Shown: one piece after another, positions 16,083 through 25,505 of the stretch
Position numbering within the stretch: the stretch's first letter is position 1
Layout of the letters: every line of letters begins with the position of its first letter
Source of the DNA: an uncultured Anaerotruncus sp.
GTDB taxonomy: Bacteria; Bacillota; Clostridia; Oscillospirales; CAG-272
Length of the DNA stretch: 64,000 nucleotides
Assembly (NCBI GenBank): GCA_905210995.1
Contig: CAJLZE010000002.1
Span: 9,728 to 73,727, forward strand
Reading direction: 5' to 3'
Translations under genes and position numbers: made by a program
Notes under the pieces: generated by a model
What the model was told of the DNA's origin: nothing
What the model saw: only the letters and a program-made list of their open reading frames with translations
The model's database searches: none

Positions 16083-18005
16083 CTATCCGCCGATAAGCAC
16101 CCACAGCACATTGACAACGGCGCACAGAAGGAAACCGAACAGCGTGGGTATCAACGCCGCAAGTACTGTACACTTCACGCTGCCTGTTTCCTTCTTTATT
16201 GTAAAAAGCGTAGTTGAGCAGGGCCAGTGCATAAGCGAAAAAATCACAAAGCATACAGCGGTGCGCAGACACCAACCGTTTGATATCAGAATGTCACGCA
16301 ATGCGCTGTCGCCCGCGATCCCGGGAACGCTGCCTGACGCAAGATAGATCATCATGATGATCGGCAAAACGATCTCGTTTGCGGGGATGCCGAGTATAAA
16401 GCCGAGCAGAATAGCACCGTCAAGCCCTATGGCTCTGCCCACGGGATCGACGGCGGCAGCCGCAGTGCTGAGAAGGCTCACGCCGTCCGGCTTCATATTT
16501 GCAAGCGCCCATATCACAAGCCCGGCAGGCGCTGCGACCGCAGCGGAACGCCCGAGCACAAAAAGTGTGCGGTCAAGCAAAGAGCGCACGATCACACGAC
16601 CTATCTCAGGCTTCCTGTAAGGCGGCAGTTCGAGCGCAAACGACGATGGCTCGCCGCGCAGAAGTGTTATTGACAGCAGTTTTGTGGCAAGAAACGTAGC
16701 TCCCACTCCTATTAGTACCACCGTTATAAGCATAAGTGCGGAAAACACCGAGCGGATGATCCCGCTGCCGACGGCGGCAAAAAGCGTGAGCAGCGTGATT
16801 ATTGCCGGAAAACGGCCGTTACAGGGAACAAAGCTGTTGGTGATGACAGCCAGCAATCGTTCGCGCGGCGAATCTATTATGCGGCAGCCGACGACTCCCG
16901 CAGCGTTGCAGCCGAATCCCATGCACATCGTAAGCGCCTGTTTTCCGCAGGCATGACAGCGGCAGAACGGTCGGTCGAGATTATATGCAATGCGAGGCAG
17001 ATACCCCGAATCCTCAAGCAGCGTAAAAAGCGGAAAGAATATAGCCATAGGCGGCAGCATGACCGACACCACCCACCCGAGAACGCGAAACGCACCGTCC
17101 GCAAGCGCGCCGCGCAGCCACCACGGAGCGCCGCAGCAACTCAAAAGTGCCGAGAACCGTTCTTCAAGGTATGAAAACATGCGGCTGAGCAGAGCCGACG
17201 GGTAATTGGCTCCCTCTATGGTTATCCAGAATACAAGCGCGAGCAGCAATATCATGACCGGATATCCGACTGCTTTGCCGGTCAGGATCCGATCAAGTCT
17301 GCGATCCTTGGCCGAATAGCCGCCCTCTCCCGAACACGTTACAACGCCCCGGCAGAGATCCTCGGCACGATTTATGCGTGTGACTGCCGTATGTTCGTCG
17401 TCGTCGGCATCTTTTTCGGTGTGCATCATCGGAGGTATACGCAAAAGATCGGATATCGCCTTTCCGAACGCAGCCGTACTGCGTTTGTTTCTTGCCGACA
17501 TGCCTATCACCGGCACACCGAGGCGTTGTGAGAGCAGGCCGAGATCAATGCGGATACCTTTTCTTTTGGCTTCATCCATAAGGTTGACGCACACGAGCAC
17601 ACGCTCGGCGATCTCATTTGTCTGAAGCACAAGGTTCAGGTTGCGCTCAAGGCAGGTCGCGTCGCACACCACCGCAACAGCATCAGGCGGAGTTCCGTCT
17701 CTGCCGTAAATTATGAAGTCCCGTGCAACCTCTTCTTCGGGAGAGTGAGCGCGCAGCGAGTATGTTCCGGGCAGATCTACGAGCAGGTATTTCCTGTCCC
17801 CGTATTCAAATATGCCTTCGGCACTGACAACGGTCTTGCCCGGCCAGTTTCCGGTGTGCTGATTCATCCCGGTGAGATTATTGAAAAGCGTGCTTTTTCC
17901 GACGTTCGGATTTCCCGCAAGCGCGATCGTTATGTACGGCGCGCCGCTATGCCGCGTGTGGTGCCCCGCGGCACCCTTGCCGGTGGAATCGTATGTAAGT
18001 CCCAT
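16083..18005 (-). CDS. feoB: Ferrous iron transport protein B
   Basis: 640-residue Fe(II) transporter. The N-terminal G domain has all GTPase motifs: G1 GNPNVGKS (31-38), the FeoB-specific NLTGMNQHTGNWPGKTV, G3 DLPGTYSL, G4 NLMD. The membrane part contains two gate regions (FPLFTLLEDSGYLPRIAYNLDRPFCRCHACGKQAL and CMGFGCNAAGVVGCRIIDSPRERLL, then NSFVPCNGRFPAII), with the paired cysteines of the family. It is shorter than the 770-residue E. coli form, as in many Clostridia. feoA lies 4 bases upstream in the same operon. Its stop is only 8 bases from that of the convergent permease gene. Confidence 0.93.
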   Translation of the reverse strand: MGLTYDSTGKGAAGHHTRHSGAPYITIALAGNPNVGKSTLFNNLTGMNQHTGNWPGKTVVSAEGIFEYGDRKYLLVDLPGTYSLRAHSPEEEVARDFIIYGRDGTPPDAVAVVCDATCLERNLNLVLQTNEIAERVLVCVNLMDEAKRKGIRIDLGLLSQRLGVPVIGMSARNKRSTAAFGKAISDLLRIPPMMHTEKDADDDEHTAVTRINRAEDLCRGVVTCSGEGGYSAKDRRLDRILTGKAVGYPVMILLLALVFWITIEGANYPSALLSRMFSYLEERFSALLSCCGAPWWLRGALADGAFRVLGWVVSVMLPPMAIFFPLFTLLEDSGYLPRIAYNLDRPFCRCHACGKQALTMCMGFGCNAAGVVGCRIIDSPRERLLAVITNSFVPCNGRFPAIITLLTLFAAVGSGIIRSVFSALMLITVVLIGVGATFLATKLLSITLLRGEPSSFALELPPYRKPEIGRVIVRSLLDRTLFVLGRSAAVAAPAGLVIWALANMKPDGVSLLSTAAAAVDPVGRAIGLDGAILLGFILGIPANEIVLPIIMMIYLASGSVPGIAGDSALRDILISNGWCLRTAVCFVIFSLMHWPCSTTLFTIKKETGSVKCTVLAALIPTLFGFLLCAVVNVLWVLIGG

Positions 18006-18009
18006 GGTA

Positions 18010-18237
18010 TCAGTCCGGCCAAACGGTTATACCGCCGCAATCCTTTCTTCTCAAGGCGATGACCGCGCCGCGTATAAGGTATGCGCTCGGGTCTCCTCCC
18101 GGGCTCCTTCCGACACACTCGATCACGGTGTCCGGCACAAGTCCGAGATCGAGCAGACGTTGCCGCAGGCTCGCCGGCGCATTGACATTACGCACTTTTG
18201 CACGCTGCCCCGGGCATATTTCATACAGATAATTCAT
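18010..18237 (-). CDS. feoA: Ferrous iron transport protein A
   Basis: 75-residue SH3-like protein of the Feo system, thought to modulate FeoB. The FeoA core is clear: LYEICPGQRAKVRNVN, LRQRLLDLGLVPDTVIECVGRSPGGDPSAYLIRGAVIALRRKDCGGI. I chose the ATG at 18237, which is preceded by GGAGAACTCAA; the open frame reaches further but through the putative operator. feoB follows after 4 bases. Regulation is probably iron-dependent through the inverted repeat at 18258-18275. Confidence 0.92.
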   Translation of the reverse strand: MNYLYEICPGQRAKVRNVNAPASLRQRLLDLGLVPDTVIECVGRSPGGDPSAYLIRGAVIALRRKDCGGITVWPD

Positions 18238-18257
18238 TTGAGTTCTCCAGTTTCTTT

Positions 18258-18275
18258 TGTTATCGGCTGATAACA
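18258..18275 (-). promoter_or_regulatory. Inverted repeat upstream of feoA, possible iron-regulator operator
   Basis: TGTTATC-GGCT-GATAACA is a perfect 7-4-7 inverted repeat, 21 bases before the feoA ATG. On the minus strand a TATGAT hexamer adjoins it, so a bound repressor would block the promoter or start site. A -35 is not convincing. It does not match the classic Fur 19-mer; the responsible regulator is unknown. Confidence 0.5.
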
Positions 18276-18376
18276 TCATATTCCACCTTGCATCAACATG
18301 ACACAACATTCTCCGTTCGGCCGGCGCTGCGGAATGCGTACCGACAAAAGTTTATCATGTAAACTGATTCGCAAGG

Positions 18377-18405
18377 TTGAATTATTTTTTATATTGTGAT
18401 ATAAT
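18377..18405 (+). promoter_or_regulatory. Sigma-A promoter for the first heterodimeric ABC exporter
   Basis: TTGAAT (18377-18382), 17-base spacer, TATAAT (18400-18405), 57 bases before the ATG at 18462. Confidence 0.8.
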
Positions 18406-18461
18406 ATCCAATGTTGCTCTCTCAAAGTATTACCCTATCTACTGTAAGAAAGGATGGTTTT

Positions 18462-20213
18462 ATGCTGAAAAGACTTTACGCGTGCGTAAGGGAATTCAAA
18501 ACGGCAGCATGGCTGACTCCGCTGTTCATACTCGGTGAGGCGATCATCGAGTGCCTCATTCCTTACCGCATCGCAATGCTTATCAACAATCTGAACACAA
18601 ACGGAGTTGCCCTTGAAAGCATTATAACCGACGGTCTCATTCTCGCGGCAATGGCTTGCGCTTCATTGCTCTGCGGCACTCTCGCTGCGATAACAGCCGC
18701 CAAGGCAGGCGCGGGATTTGCACGAAATCTGCGTCATGATATGTACGAATGCATTGAAAAGTATTCGTTTGCCAACATCGACAGGTTTTCTTCCTCGTCT
18801 CTCGTGACGAGAATGACCACAGACGTCGGAAACGTGCAAATGGCTTTCATGATAATCATCAGAATGGCGATCCGCTGCCCGTTCATGCTGATCTTCTCGA
18901 TCATTATGGCGTATATCATGGGCGGCAGTCTTTCCACGATGTTCGTTATCGTTGTACCGTTCCTCGCTGTCGGACTTTTTCTTATTGCGCGCAAAGCAAT
19001 GCCCGCATTCAGAAGCGTATTCCGCAAGTATGACAAGCTCAACGAGTCCATTGAAGAAAACGTTTCGGCAATGCGTGCCGTCAAGAGCTTTGTGCGCGAG
19101 GATTACGAAAAGGAAAAATTCACCCGCGCTTCCGAAGAGATACGCAAGGATTTCACTCACGCCGAGCGTATAGTTGCACTCAACTCACCTCTGATGCAGA
19201 TATGCATTTACTTCAATATGGTCTTTGTGCTTTATATCGGCTCGCGGCTGATAATAGGCAGCAACGGCACATATATCGATGTCGGTCAGCTCTCCGCAAT
19301 GCTCACATACGGATTCCAGATACTTTCGTCACTCATGATGGTGGCGATGGTGTGTGTCATGCTCACTCTCTCGGCGGAATCGGCGCGCCGTATCTATGAG
19401 GTGCTTGATGAAAAGCCCTCTCTCACTGACCCTGCCGAGCCGGTGATGAGCGTGAAAGACGGTTCGGTCGATTTCGATTCCGTAAACTTTAAATATTCGG
19501 AAAAAGCCGAGAAAAACGCTCTTGAAGGCATTGATCTTCACATCGGCTCGGGTCAGACCGTAGGTATACTCGGCGGCACGGGCTCGGGAAAATCAAGCCT
19601 TGTTCAGCTCATCCCGCGCCTTTATGACGTGAGCGAAGGCTCGGTAAAGGTCGGCGGCATAGACGTACGCAATTACGACATCAACGTTCTGCGCGATCAG
19701 GTCGCAATGGTGCTTCAGAAGAATCTTCTTTTTGCGGGCACGATAAACGAAAATCTCAGATGGGGCAATGAAAATGCTACCGATGATGAGATCCGCGAAG
19801 CATGCAGGCTTGCCCAGGCAGATGAGTTCGTAAGTCAGTTCCCGAACGGCTACGAAACGATGATAGAGCAGGGAGGTGCGAATGTATCCGGCGGGCAGAA
19901 GCAGCGTCTTTGCATCGCACGCGCTCTGCTGAAAAAGCCGAAAATACTGATCCTCGACGACTCTACGAGCGCCGTCGATATGAAGACCGATGCACTGATA
20001 CGCATGGGCTTCAAGCAGTACATTCCCGAGACGACCAAGATCATCATCGCTCAGCGTGTAGCGTCGGTGATGGATGCCGACATGATAGTCGTTATGGACG
20101 GCGGACACATATGCGACGTCGGAACGCACGACGAACTTATGTCACGCTGCGATATCTACCGCGATATTTATACTCAACAGACGAGAGGAGGAGACGGCGA
20201 TGAAAAACAGTAA
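18462..20213 (+). CDS. ABC exporter half-transporter, degenerate-site subunit
   Basis: 583 residues: six membrane segments (1-300) then an ATPase domain. Walker A GGTGSGKSS, signature VSGGQKQR, Walker B LILDDSTSAVD. The residue after the Walker B aspartate is Asp instead of the catalytic Glu, so this is the subunit with the degenerate site of a heterodimeric exporter (TM287/288-like). Start at 18462 after AAAGGATGG. It overlaps its partner by 14 bases. Substrates of such pairs are usually drugs, lipids or peptides; none is indicated here. No regulator gene is attached. Confidence 0.9.
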   Translation: MLKRLYACVREFKTAAWLTPLFILGEAIIECLIPYRIAMLINNLNTNGVALESIITDGLILAAMACASLLCGTLAAITAAKAGAGFARNLRHDMYECIEKYSFANIDRFSSSSLVTRMTTDVGNVQMAFMIIIRMAIRCPFMLIFSIIMAYIMGGSLSTMFVIVVPFLAVGLFLIARKAMPAFRSVFRKYDKLNESIEENVSAMRAVKSFVREDYEKEKFTRASEEIRKDFTHAERIVALNSPLMQICIYFNMVFVLYIGSRLIIGSNGTYIDVGQLSAMLTYGFQILSSLMMVAMVCVMLTLSAESARRIYEVLDEKPSLTDPAEPVMSVKDGSVDFDSVNFKYSEKAEKNALEGIDLHIGSGQTVGILGGTGSGKSSLVQLIPRLYDVSEGSVKVGGIDVRNYDINVLRDQVAMVLQKNLLFAGTINENLRWGNENATDDEIREACRLAQADEFVSQFPNGYETMIEQGGANVSGGQKQRLCIARALLKKPKILILDDSTSAVDMKTDALIRMGFKQYIPETTKIIIAQRVASVMDADMIVVMDGGHICDVGTHDELMSRCDIYRDIYTQQTRGGDGDEKQ

Positions 20214-22125
20214 GCCGAACGTGAAGGCACAAGCACACCGTCCGAAGGCAGATCCCAAGGTCCTCGGTCGTGTGATAAAGCTTCTTTACGAAAGCTATCC
20301 CGCTCTTGTCGTGATAACAGCGATCTGCATCGTGTTTTCGGCTGTTGTCTCGTCTATCCCCGCGCTCTTTCTGCAGGAAGTCATAAAGATAATCGGCGAT
20401 TACACCGTAAGCGGCGACTGGGAAGCCGCGCGCGCACTCATTACACCGAAGATCATCACTCTTGTGTGCTTTTACGTGCTTTCGATACTTTCGATGCTCG
20501 CATATACGCAGCTTATGGCTTATATCACGCAGGGCTTTCTTTCCAAGCTCCGCTGCCGTATGTTCGGAGGCATGCAGGATCTCCCGATAAAATACTTTGA
20601 CACGCATAAGCACGGCGATATCATGAGCCACTACACCAACGATATCGACGCGCTGCGCGAGCTTGTTTCTCAGTCGCTGCCGCAGATGATATCCTCGGGT
20701 GTGATCGTCATTTCGGTTCTGTCGATCATGCTTTACTTCTCGCTGTGGCTTACGCTTCTCGTGCTTGCGGGCGTTATTCTTATGATAATCATATCCAAAA
20801 AGGTCGGCGGCGGCTCGGCAAAGTACTTTATCAGACAGCAGGCGACAATGGGCAAGGCTGAGGGCTTTATTCAGGAAATGATGAACGGCATGAAGGTCGT
20901 AAAGGTCTTCTGCCATGAGAAAAAAAGCGCCGAAGACTTTGACAGTATCAACAACGAGCTGTGCAATGACAGCCGCAGCGCGCATACCTATGCAAGTATG
21001 CTCGGTCCCATTATAATGAATATCGGCAACATCCTTTATGTGCTCACCGCAATAATCGGCGGCGTGCTCATACTGAACAATGTGCCGAATGTGAGCATTT
21101 CCATGAAGCCTCTCGGCATCAGCATCCTCGTTCCTTTCCTCAACATGACAAAGCAGTTCACAGGCAATGTCAATCAGCTTTCACAACAGGTGAACAGCGT
21201 CGTAATGGCAATGGCCGGCGCGGGAAGAGTATTCTCGCTCATGGACGAAAAGCCCGAGACCGACGACGGATATGTCACACTTGTCAACGCGAAGATCGAC
21301 AGTGATGGCAATATCACCGAGACAGACGAGCGCACCGGCATGTGGGCATGGAAGCACCCGCACGGCGACGGCTCACTGACATACACTCGCCTGCGCGGGG
21401 ACGTTCGCCTTGTTGACGTTGATTTTGCCTACGAAGAAGGCAAGGACGTGCTGCACGACGTATCGGTATATGCCGAACCCGGACAGAAGGTGGCATTTGT
21501 CGGAGCTACGGGCGCGGGCAAGACGACGATAACAAATCTTATCAACCGCTTCTACGATATCGCCGACGGCAAGATAAGATACGACGGCATCAATATCAAC
21601 AAGATAAAGAAAGCCGATCTGCGCCACTCGCTCGGTATCGTGCTTCAGGATACCAACCTGTTCACCGGAACGGTTATGGACAATATACGTTACGGCAGGC
21701 TTGATGCGACGGACGATGAATGCCGCGCTGCGGCAAAACTCGCGGGCGCCGACGATTTCATAACCCGCTTGCCGGAAGGATATTCGACGCAGCTGACAAA
21801 CAACGGCGCCAACCTCTCTCAGGGGCAGCGACAGCTGATTGCCATCGCACGTGCCGCGGTCGCCGACCCGCCGGTCATGATACTTGACGAGGCAACATCG
21901 TCTATCGATACGCGTACCGAAGCTATCGTTCAGCGCGGAATGGATAAGCTGATGGAAGGCAGAACGGTATTCGTCATAGCGCACCGCCTGTCAACGGTCA
22001 TGAATTCGGATGTCATAATGGTACTGGATCACGGACGCATCATCGAGCGCGGCAACCACGAAAAGCTTATTGCCGAGCACGGGACTTATTACAAACTGTA
22101 CACAGGCGCGTTTGAGCTTGAATAA
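20200..22125 (+). CDS. ABC exporter half-transporter, catalytic-site subunit
   Basis: 641 residues; a 30-residue charged lead, six membrane segments, then an ATPase with Walker A GATGAGKTT, signature LSQGQRQL and Walker B MILDEATSSID with the catalytic Glu. Between membrane and ATPase parts (about residues 365-400) is an insert with DGNITETDERTGMWAWKHP, seen in some clostridial exporters. It forms the expected heterodimer with the upstream subunit: this chain supplies the catalytic Glu and the degenerate LSQGQ, the other the intact VSGGQ. A strong terminator follows. Confidence 0.9.
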   Translation: MKNSKPNVKAQAHRPKADPKVLGRVIKLLYESYPALVVITAICIVFSAVVSSIPALFLQEVIKIIGDYTVSGDWEAARALITPKIITLVCFYVLSILSMLAYTQLMAYITQGFLSKLRCRMFGGMQDLPIKYFDTHKHGDIMSHYTNDIDALRELVSQSLPQMISSGVIVISVLSIMLYFSLWLTLLVLAGVILMIIISKKVGGGSAKYFIRQQATMGKAEGFIQEMMNGMKVVKVFCHEKKSAEDFDSINNELCNDSRSAHTYASMLGPIIMNIGNILYVLTAIIGGVLILNNVPNVSISMKPLGISILVPFLNMTKQFTGNVNQLSQQVNSVVMAMAGAGRVFSLMDEKPETDDGYVTLVNAKIDSDGNITETDERTGMWAWKHPHGDGSLTYTRLRGDVRLVDVDFAYEEGKDVLHDVSVYAEPGQKVAFVGATGAGKTTITNLINRFYDIADGKIRYDGININKIKKADLRHSLGIVLQDTNLFTGTVMDNIRYGRLDATDDECRAAAKLAGADDFITRLPEGYSTQLTNNGANLSQGQRQLIAIARAAVADPPVMILDEATSSIDTRTEAIVQRGMDKLMEGRTVFVIAHRLSTVMNSDVIMVLDHGRIIERGNHEKLIAEHGTYYKLYTGAFELE

Positions 22126-22135
22126 AAACAAATAT

Positions 22136-22184
22136 AAAAATACCGCTTATTTCCGATCGATATTCGGGAATAAGCGGTATTTTT
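22136..22184 (+). terminator. Intrinsic terminator after the ABC exporter operon
   Basis: AAAAATACCGCTTATT (22136-22151) pairs with AATAAGCGGTATTTTT (22169-22184), loop of 17, ending in a T run. The A-rich left arm makes it able to work in both directions. Confidence 0.85.
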
Positions 22185-22269
22185 CTTTACATTACTTTCA
22201 ACACATTTTAAGCCTACGCTGTGGCAAAATAATTGCGGATATAAAATCAAGCTGTCAGAGGAAAAACAA

Positions 22270-23085
22270 ATGATATCAAGATCAAAAATAATGTCTGTTC
22301 TGCTTGCCGCTGTCGCAGTGATATGTGCCGTGATCCCGGCACACGGCGAAAACAGCGCGGCATACAACTGGTACTGCATACGCACACCGGACAACCGCCG
22401 TCCTCCATGTCCGCCCGAACTGGCTTTTGTAAAAGACCACGGCGGATTTTTTATAGACAACAACAAAAAAGACGGTGATACCGACAAGGTGGTATACCTG
22501 ACGTTCGATGCGGGCTATGAAAACGGCAACGTTGAAAAGATACTTGACGCGCTGCGCGAAAAGAATGTTCCGGGTGCGTTTTTCATACTCGGAAACCTTG
22601 TAACTTCGAATCCGGATCTCGTCAGGCGAATGGGCGACGAGGGACATCTCGTGTGCAATCACACCTATCATCACCGCGACATGAGCAAGTATACCGACAG
22701 GTCGGAATTTGCCGCCGAGCTTACCTCGCTCGAGGAGGCATACCGAAAAACGACCGGCAGGGAAATGAGCAAATACTATCGACCGCCGGAGGGAAGATTC
22801 ACCGAGCAGAACCTTACCGACGCCGAGGAGCTTGGCTATCTCACCGTGTTCTGGAGCTTTGCATACGCCGACTGGGACAACAAAAAGCAGCCCACCAGGG
22901 AGTATGCACTTAAAAAAATAATGTCAAACGTTCACAACGGCGCCGTGATACTGCTGCATCCGACGTCGGCGACCAATGCCGCAATACTCCCGAGTCTTAT
23001 TGACAGTCTGCGCGAGGAGGGCTACCGCTTCGGCACTCTCGACGAGCTTTGCGGCAGGAGCGCGAGTGGAGAGCTTGTGGAATGA
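22270..23085 (+). CDS. pdaA: PdaA-like polysaccharide deacetylase (delta-lactam biosynthesis)
   Basis: 271-residue exported deacetylase with an N-terminal signal segment (SVLLAAVAVICAVIPAHG). NodB-fold motifs: TFDAGYENG (metal/catalytic Asp; PdaA proteins usually read TFDNGYENG), NHTYHHRDMSKY (two metal His), YYRPPEGRFTE, FWSFAYADWD and a C-terminal LLHPTSATNA. These PdaA-specific motifs point to N-deacetylation of muramic acid in spore cortex peptidoglycan, fitting the spoIIID in this window. AGAGGAAAAACAA precedes the ATG. Overlaps the next deacetylase by ATGA. Confidence 0.85.
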   Translation: MISRSKIMSVLLAAVAVICAVIPAHGENSAAYNWYCIRTPDNRRPPCPPELAFVKDHGGFFIDNNKKDGDTDKVVYLTFDAGYENGNVEKILDALREKNVPGAFFILGNLVTSNPDLVRRMGDEGHLVCNHTYHHRDMSKYTDRSEFAAELTSLEEAYRKTTGREMSKYYRPPEGRFTEQNLTDAEELGYLTVFWSFAYADWDNKKQPTREYALKKIMSNVHNGAVILLHPTSATNAAILPSLIDSLREEGYRFGTLDELCGRSASGELVE

Positions 23086-23792
23086 TACGGCGCGCAACGA
23101 CTTGCTTTTTTTCATCGATCCTTTCATTTGCGCTTCTGGCGGGATGCGTCATGCGGTGTGCGGCAGCTCAGTCAAAAAATCGAGAATCATCGCCGGAATG
23201 CCGCGTGTTTTCGCGCGGAGTCCCCGGTCACGGACGTGTGGCTCTTACCTTTGACGACGGTCCCGACCCGAAGTTGACAGCCGAAATACTCGATATTCTC
23301 TCCGAAAACGGAGTGAGAGCGACTTTTTTTGTTGTCGGGAGCAATGCCCGTGAGCACCCGGAGCTTATAGACCGCGAAATAAACGAAGGACACGAAATAG
23401 GCAATCACACCTACAACCACAAATACCTCGGCAGAGTCGATGCCAAGCGCACCGAGGAGGAGATCGCCTCATGTGACTCGTTGATATTCGAACACAACGA
23501 ATACACCACACGCCTTTTCAGACCTCCGGGCGGCATAATGAACCGCGATATTTCGCGCGTATGCGCGGCATACGGCTACAGCGTGATGCTTTGGAGCGTC
23601 GATACGCGCGACTGGAGCGGACGCGATGCAGACGCGATATGCCGCGAGATATACCGCAACGTTTCGGATGGCGCTATAATCCTGATGCACGACGGAGTGC
23701 GCGGACACACGGCTGAGGCGTTGAGAACAGTTATTCCCGAACTGAAAAAAAGAGGCTATGAATTCGTCACAGCCTCGGAGCTTATAAAGTGA
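23082..23792 (+). CDS. Polysaccharide deacetylase, probable lipoprotein
   Basis: 236-residue NodB-fold enzyme, likely acting on peptidoglycan N-acetylglucosamine or another surface glycan. Motifs: LTFDDGPDP (catalytic Asp and metal Asp), NHTYNHKYL (metal His pair), FRPPGG, WSVDTRDWSG and IILMHDG. The N-terminus ISSF..SFALLAGC contains a lipobox (LLAGC), so it is probably lipid-anchored outside the membrane. Start at 23082 overlaps the pdaA stop, so the two are coupled; they belong to different deacetylase subgroups, not to a recent duplication. Confidence 0.88.
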   Translation: MIRRATTCFFSSILSFALLAGCVMRCAAAQSKNRESSPECRVFSRGVPGHGRVALTFDDGPDPKLTAEILDILSENGVRATFFVVGSNAREHPELIDREINEGHEIGNHTYNHKYLGRVDAKRTEEEIASCDSLIFEHNEYTTRLFRPPGGIMNRDISRVCAAYGYSVMLWSVDTRDWSGRDADAICREIYRNVSDGAIILMHDGVRGHTAEALRTVIPELKKRGYEFVTASELIK

Positions 23793-23802
23793 CCTCACGG
23801 CC

Positions 23803-23849
23803 AAAGTGGGTGTTAAAAAACTCAAAATGAATTTTTTAACACCCACTTT
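23803..23849. terminator. Bidirectional terminator between convergent genes
   Basis: AAAGTGGGTGTTAAAAAA (23803-23820) is a perfect 18-base inverted repeat with 23832-23849, loop of 11. A/T runs flank both sides, so it serves the deacetylase operon and the minus-strand membrane protein operon. Confidence 0.9.
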
Positions 23850-23851
23850 AT

Positions 23852-24847
23852 TTATTCGTCGCCGAATTCGTATTCTATCTCGGGCTTGTCGTCGTCGCTG
23901 TCGGCGGGCACGGTCTTTATCATGTATTTTTCAATCACGGGGTATGCACCGTAAGCCGTGAGCAGTGCAATGCTCGGCAGCAGATAAAATACCGGGAATA
24001 TCGCCGGAACTATGATATTGAACGGCTTCAGTGCTATGAACAGAAGTACGTTCACGCCGAGAAGTGCTACGATGCCGAGCACCGACATAAGATTTCGCTT
24101 GATGCCGAGGATCGTAAAGATCAGTGCGTTTTTGTATATCTTGAATATACTGAGATCAAAGGTTATCAGCATGAGATAAATATAAAAACGCATAAAGAAA
24201 TAAATGATGCAGAGCGCAAAGGTGACAAAAAACATCAGATCGAGCCAGAAGGTCCCGCCGACCTGGAAGCAGTAAATGATATCAACAGTAAGTATCGTGA
24301 CTATCAATGCATCCATGATGCCCATAAGCAGCCCCTGCTTCCAGTTGCGCTTGACGGCATAAAAGAAATCGCTGAATATAAAAAGCGGTTCATGCCTTAC
24401 CATGCAGCGAGCACAATATGCCGCGCCGACATGCACAGCTCCCCATATGAGCAGCGTGAATATCGCCAGTCCGACAAATGTATATATCTGCGCGGCGTTG
24501 AAAACGTGAAGATCGAGCTGCTGCCCGAATATACCGAGGAATGCCATGAGAGGAGCTGACGGCATGAGCAGATTTGAACCGTAAAGCGTGGAATATACGG
24601 TGCTTTCCTGCGAGGGCGTTGTGCTTCCCACAGAATACATATACATTGCCACCGCTGCGGGCACGAGCAACACGATCATGAGCACATTCAGCGTCAGAAG
24701 CCGGCTGAAATTCCGTATATAGAACTTCGGCATATTCTTCAGGTTGGGCACAAGCGGCTTTTCATCCTTTGAAACGCCTTTTCCGTCCTTGTTCGGGTTG
24801 AAGAAGTTGAACAACTTCCTGCTGAACGATTTTTCTTTGTCTTTCAT
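23852..24847 (-). CDS. DUF624 (YesL-like) membrane protein
   Basis: 331 residues with five to six hydrophobic segments. The core from about residue 125 (IWGAVHVGAAYCARCMVRHEPLFIFSDFFYAVKRNWKQGLLMGIMDALIV) resembles DUF624/YesL, where a GxxR...F.DFF...K.N..Q pattern follows the first helices. Length exceeds YesL (about 210) because of a charged N-terminus and an extra loop (residues 70-115). The ATG at 24847 follows GGAGATAAAA. YesL proteins often lie by sugar operons, but here the neighbour is another membrane protein 16 bases upstream. Function unknown. Confidence 0.65.
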   Translation of the reverse strand: MKDKEKSFSRKLFNFFNPNKDGKGVSKDEKPLVPNLKNMPKFYIRNFSRLLTLNVLMIVLLVPAAVAMYMYSVGSTTPSQESTVYSTLYGSNLLMPSAPLMAFLGIFGQQLDLHVFNAAQIYTFVGLAIFTLLIWGAVHVGAAYCARCMVRHEPLFIFSDFFYAVKRNWKQGLLMGIMDALIVTILTVDIIYCFQVGGTFWLDLMFFVTFALCIIYFFMRFYIYLMLITFDLSIFKIYKNALIFTILGIKRNLMSVLGIVALLGVNVLLFIALKPFNIIVPAIFPVFYLLPSIALLTAYGAYPVIEKYMIKTVPADSDDDKPEIEYEFGDE

Positions 24848-24863
24848 TTTTATCTCCGTTTTA

Positions 24864-25505
24864 TCAAAGAGTAAGCATATGTATCGCAAACAGATAAACC
24901 GCCCTCATAATTATAACAGCGCCGACAGAGGCGGCACAGGCAAGGCAGTATACCGCAAAGCGGGCTGTGAATACCATATTCGGCGAGCGCTCCGAAAGCC
25001 CGCGGAAAAGCACCGAGGCGCGTTCCGCAAAGCATGACGTCAGAACATACAGAAGAGCCGTCAGGCACGAAAGCAGCAAAAAACACACCGAACAGGCGAC
25101 GGGATGTGCGGTCTCTATCAGCTTTTCGGATGCTGCTGTGGCAAGCACTCCCGCAGATATTCCGACAGACGCGCCGCAAAGCATTAAAAACACCGAGCAG
25201 CACTGGCGGCATATATAAGTCAGCCCGAAAAGGTAGAGCAGCATCACATAAACAATGTCTCTCCCTGCGCTCTGTACCACCGCAAGAAACACCGGGAAAA
25301 AGCCGGATATCCCTTCAAAAGGAGGCGCAAAGCAGTGCCTTGCTCGGTCAAGCAGGGAAGAGCTGTATTCATATCCGCTGAGCGCATTGAATATCAGTCC
25401 CATAGCAGTGCCGCACACAAGCAGTGCAAAAAAACGAAGCAGCTCCGCGTACTTTTCGGCACTCTCACGCAGCTTGGCGAATGCAGCACCGTTATCCGTC
25501 TCCAT
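24864..25505 (-). CDS. Membrane protein of unknown function, weakly SpoIIM-like
   Basis: 213 residues with a charged first 20 residues and about five hydrophobic segments: near 22-42, 75-97, 100-125, 133-155 and 185-210. The helix pattern and the stretch DIVYVMLLYLFGLTYICRQCCSVFLMLCGASVGISAGVL recall SpoIIM/DUF95 proteins (sporulation membrane component), but no decisive motif is present. AAAGGTG precedes the ATG. It shares a transcript with the DUF624 protein, 16 bases apart. I would treat it as hypothetical until a profile search is done. Confidence 0.5.
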   Translation of the reverse strand: METDNGAAFAKLRESAEKYAELLRFFALLVCGTAMGLIFNALSGYEYSSSLLDRARHCFAPPFEGISGFFPVFLAVVQSAGRDIVYVMLLYLFGLTYICRQCCSVFLMLCGASVGISAGVLATAASEKLIETAHPVACSVCFLLLSCLTALLYVLTSCFAERASVLFRGLSERSPNMVFTARFAVYCLACAASVGAVIIMRAVYLFAIHMLTL

